5,973 nucleotides of DNA from JAFCBV01 sp965370715. GTDB lineage: Archaea > EX4484-52 > B79-G9. The stretch spans positions 1 to 5,973 of the forward strand of contig CBDUVQ010000057.1 of NCBI GenBank assembly GCA_965370715.1, read 5' to 3'. This document shows, one piece after another, positions 5,172-5,973 of this stretch; within the stretch, counting starts at the first letter, position 1, and each line of letters starts with the position of its first letter. The position numbers and the translations under genes were made by a program. The notes beneath the pieces are model-generated. The model did not search any database and was not told where the DNA came from. It saw only the letters and a list, made by a program, of their open reading frames with translations.

Positions 5172-5176
5172 AAAAA
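5166..5176 (+). promoter_or_regulatory. Possible internal promoter before the SHOCT gene
   Basis: TTTTTTAAAAA is centred about 24 bases before the ATG at 5195, the leaderless spacing seen elsewhere here. A poor ribosome site (AGATGTGA, 5183-5190) is also present, so the start could be read either way. If real, the last two cassette genes can be expressed independently of the first. Confidence 0.35.
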
Positions 5177-5194
5177 CAAAATAGATGTGATATT

Positions 5195-5434
5195 ATGGCA
5201 GTCGGTCTTTGCGGAATGCATATACTAGGTGGCGGATATGGAGGGATACTTTTTCAGTTACTGGTTGTTGCACTTTTTTTCATGATAGTCATTTGGATTT
5301 TTCAGGGCGGGAGATCTGGGCAGTACAGGGTTTCTTCAAGTGAAAGCGCGGCAGAGATTCTTGCAAAGAGATATGCCTCCGGCGAAATTACTAAAAAGCA
5401 GTACAACGCAATGAAGAAGGAAATAGGTGCCTAA
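5195..5434 (+). CDS. Single-pass membrane protein with C-terminal SHOCT domain
   Basis: A 79-residue protein. A short glycine-rich N-terminus (MAVGLCGMHILGGGYGG) precedes one membrane helix at about residues 18-37 (ILFQLLVVALFFMIVIWIF). After a Gly/Ser linker, residues 50-77 (SAAEILAKRYASGEITKKQY and on to EIG) form a typical SHOCT motif, a short C-terminal oligomerisation helix pair with the conserved RYASGEIT core. SHOCT domains are found at the ends of many membrane or stress proteins and are thought to mediate protein-protein contact; no catalysis is expected. The N-terminal Cys/Met/His cluster (C6, M8, H9) may bind metal, though this is weak. The next gene starts two bases after its stop, so the two are translationally linked. 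Membrane partner or adaptor of the following regulator is the inferred role. Confidence 0.78.
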   Translation: MAVGLCGMHILGGGYGGILFQLLVVALFFMIVIWIFQGGRSGQYRVSSSESAAEILAKRYASGEITKKQYNAMKKEIGA

Positions 5435-5436
5435 TA

Positions 5437-5850
5437 ATGGAAATATCCCCAAAACGCCTTGTTGCAGGGCTTTTTCTCATATTTGCCCTAGGCATTATGT
5501 TTGCAATCGTAAACGGGCAATATGCAGAAAGCTATGGGCAGTCCCTACCAGTTATTGTTTATGGAGTTTCATTTGTCTCAATAGTTCTTGGCTCAATAAT
5601 AGTCCTGATGTTTCAGTGGAAAATAAGCGCAATCCAGATGCAACGCGTTCTAAAAGTTCTTCCAAAAGACGAGCGCACTATTGTAAGCATACTGCTTGAC
5701 AACAACAACCGGATAGAGCAGAACTATCTTGTTGTATTGTCCGGCATGAACAAGGTACGGATATCAAGAGTGCTGAAAAAGCTTGAGGGGCGCGGGGTTG
5801 TCGAGAAAAAGAAGATTGGAAATACTAATATGGTATTATTGGTTGTGTAG
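5437..5850 (+). CDS. Membrane-bound winged-helix DNA-binding regulator
   Basis: A 137-residue protein. Two membrane helices lie at about 8-26 and 38-58, separated by a short polar loop (NGQYAESYGQSLP). A linker (about 60-75) leads to a C-terminal winged helix at 76-137. LPKDERTIVSILLDNNNRIE is the first helix pair, SGMNKVRISRVLKKLEGRGV carries the recognition helix, and VEKKKIGNTNMVLLV is the wing. The layout matches archaeal membrane-tethered MarR/IclR-like HTH proteins, in which the DNA-binding domain faces the cytoplasm and the short outer loop or membrane helices could sense a signal. AGGTG at 5425-5429, seven bases before the ATG, lies inside the SHOCT gene, so the two genes are coupled. 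As the only DNA-binding protein here, it is the likely regulator of the cassette. Both the family and topology are clear; target and signal are inferred. Confidence 0.85.
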   Translation: MEISPKRLVAGLFLIFALGIMFAIVNGQYAESYGQSLPVIVYGVSFVSIVLGSIIVLMFQWKISAIQMQRVLKVLPKDERTIVSILLDNNNRIEQNYLVVLSGMNKVRISRVLKKLEGRGVVEKKKIGNTNMVLLVV

Positions 5851-5851
5851 T

Positions 5852-5863
5852 GTGAAACAAGAG
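5852..5863 (-). promoter_or_regulatory. Inverted copy of the GTTTCA-type site before dph6
   Basis: On the minus strand this reads CTCTTGTTTCAC, a 12-base exact match to 4628-4639 in the cassette's upstream array. It begins two bases past the winged-helix gene and ends ten bases before the TATA box of the dph6-like gene. It could be a further binding site of the same regulator; a chance match is not excluded. Confidence 0.4.
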
Positions 5864-5872
5864 ACACATAAC

Positions 5873-5879
5873 CTTTAAA
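5873..5879 (+). promoter_or_regulatory. TATA box of the dph6-like gene
   Basis: CTTTAAA centred 26 bases before the ATG at 5902, with no ribosome site between: a leaderless archaeal promoter. It separates this gene from the preceding cassette. Confidence 0.6.
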
Positions 5880-5901
5880 CTGTTGCCAACAAATAAAAGG
5901 T

Positions 5902-5973
5902 ATGAAACTCGGCGTTTTATTCTCCGGTGGCAAGGACTCTGCATATGCCCTGTACAAAGCAATGGAAAAAGAC
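5902..5973 (+). CDS. dph6: Diphthine-ammonia ligase-like ATP pyrophosphatase (N-terminal fragment)
   Basis: Only the first 24 residues are in the window (MKLGVLFSGGKDSAYALYKA and on); the gene runs off the right edge. The first strand followed directly by SGGKDS is the PP-loop of the adenine-nucleotide alpha-hydrolase fold. The SGGKDSAYALYKA form at the extreme N-terminus is typical of the DUF71/COG2102 family. Dph6 in this family carries out the ATP-dependent amidation of diphthine to diphthamide on translation elongation factor 2, a modification restricted to archaea and eukaryotes. Other PP-loop enzymes (tRNA thiolation, GMP synthetase) are possible but usually differ around the motif. With so little visible, the family is probable, not certain. 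It has a leaderless promoter. Confidence 0.75.
   Translation, partial: MKLGVLFSGGKDSAYALYKAMEKD

Noticed and set aside
4911..5228. Plus-strand open frame crossing the palindromic element
   Set aside because: It starts inside the secreted-protein gene in another frame; the segment translated from the hairpins (RPKGRGL...ALKGG) is a known kind of false translation of such palindromes.

Overview
The window is a piece of an archaeal chromosome. Three things support this: the last gene begins as a diphthamide-synthesis ATP pyrophosphatase (Dph6/DUF71 type); several genes have an A/T-rich TATA box centred about 25-27 bases before the start codon, the spacing of leaderless archaeal transcripts; and internal operon genes carry GAGGTGAT/AGGAGG-type ribosome sites. 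The lineage cannot be fixed from this sequence. Small archaeal genomes of the DPANN or euryarchaeal kind are compatible.

Left part (1-2401): the 3' part of an extended SDR nucleotide-sugar epimerase/dehydratase gene, then a CorA-type magnesium channel on the plus strand. An MgtC/SapB-family membrane protein lies convergently on the minus strand. The 196-base gap between the last two holds two small hairpins and T-runs that look like terminators. The CorA/MgtC pairing suggests a magnesium theme.

Middle (2475-4477): on the minus strand, a membrane-anchored or secreted alpha/beta hydrolase with a visible Ser-Asp-His triad, and an unrecognised protein of about 107 residues whose codon use differs from its neighbours. 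A divergent intergenic region then leads to a TIGR00725/LOG-like Rossmann nucleotide-binding protein on the plus strand.

Right part (4478-5850): the most interesting segment. A three-gene plus-strand cassette encodes a secreted small protein with a Met/His-rich tail, a one-TM protein with a SHOCT domain, and a two-TM protein with a cytoplasmic winged-helix DNA-binding domain. Its 207-base upstream region carries a TATA box, a 12-bp perfect palindrome between that box and the predicted transcription start, and four GTTTCA direct repeats spaced 20-22 bp (two helical turns). An inverted 12-bp copy of one repeat lies just after the winged-helix gene, before the dph6 promoter. A roughly 95-bp double-hairpin element resembling ends of IS200/IS605 elements sits between genes one and two. 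It follows an orphan ribosome site and an ATGA overlap that now lead only into a 13-codon mini-ORF. I infer a membrane-tethered one-component regulatory system for envelope metal or stress response, with an inserted palindromic element in its operon. The system-level role is not proven by the sequence.

The window ends inside dph6 (from 5902).
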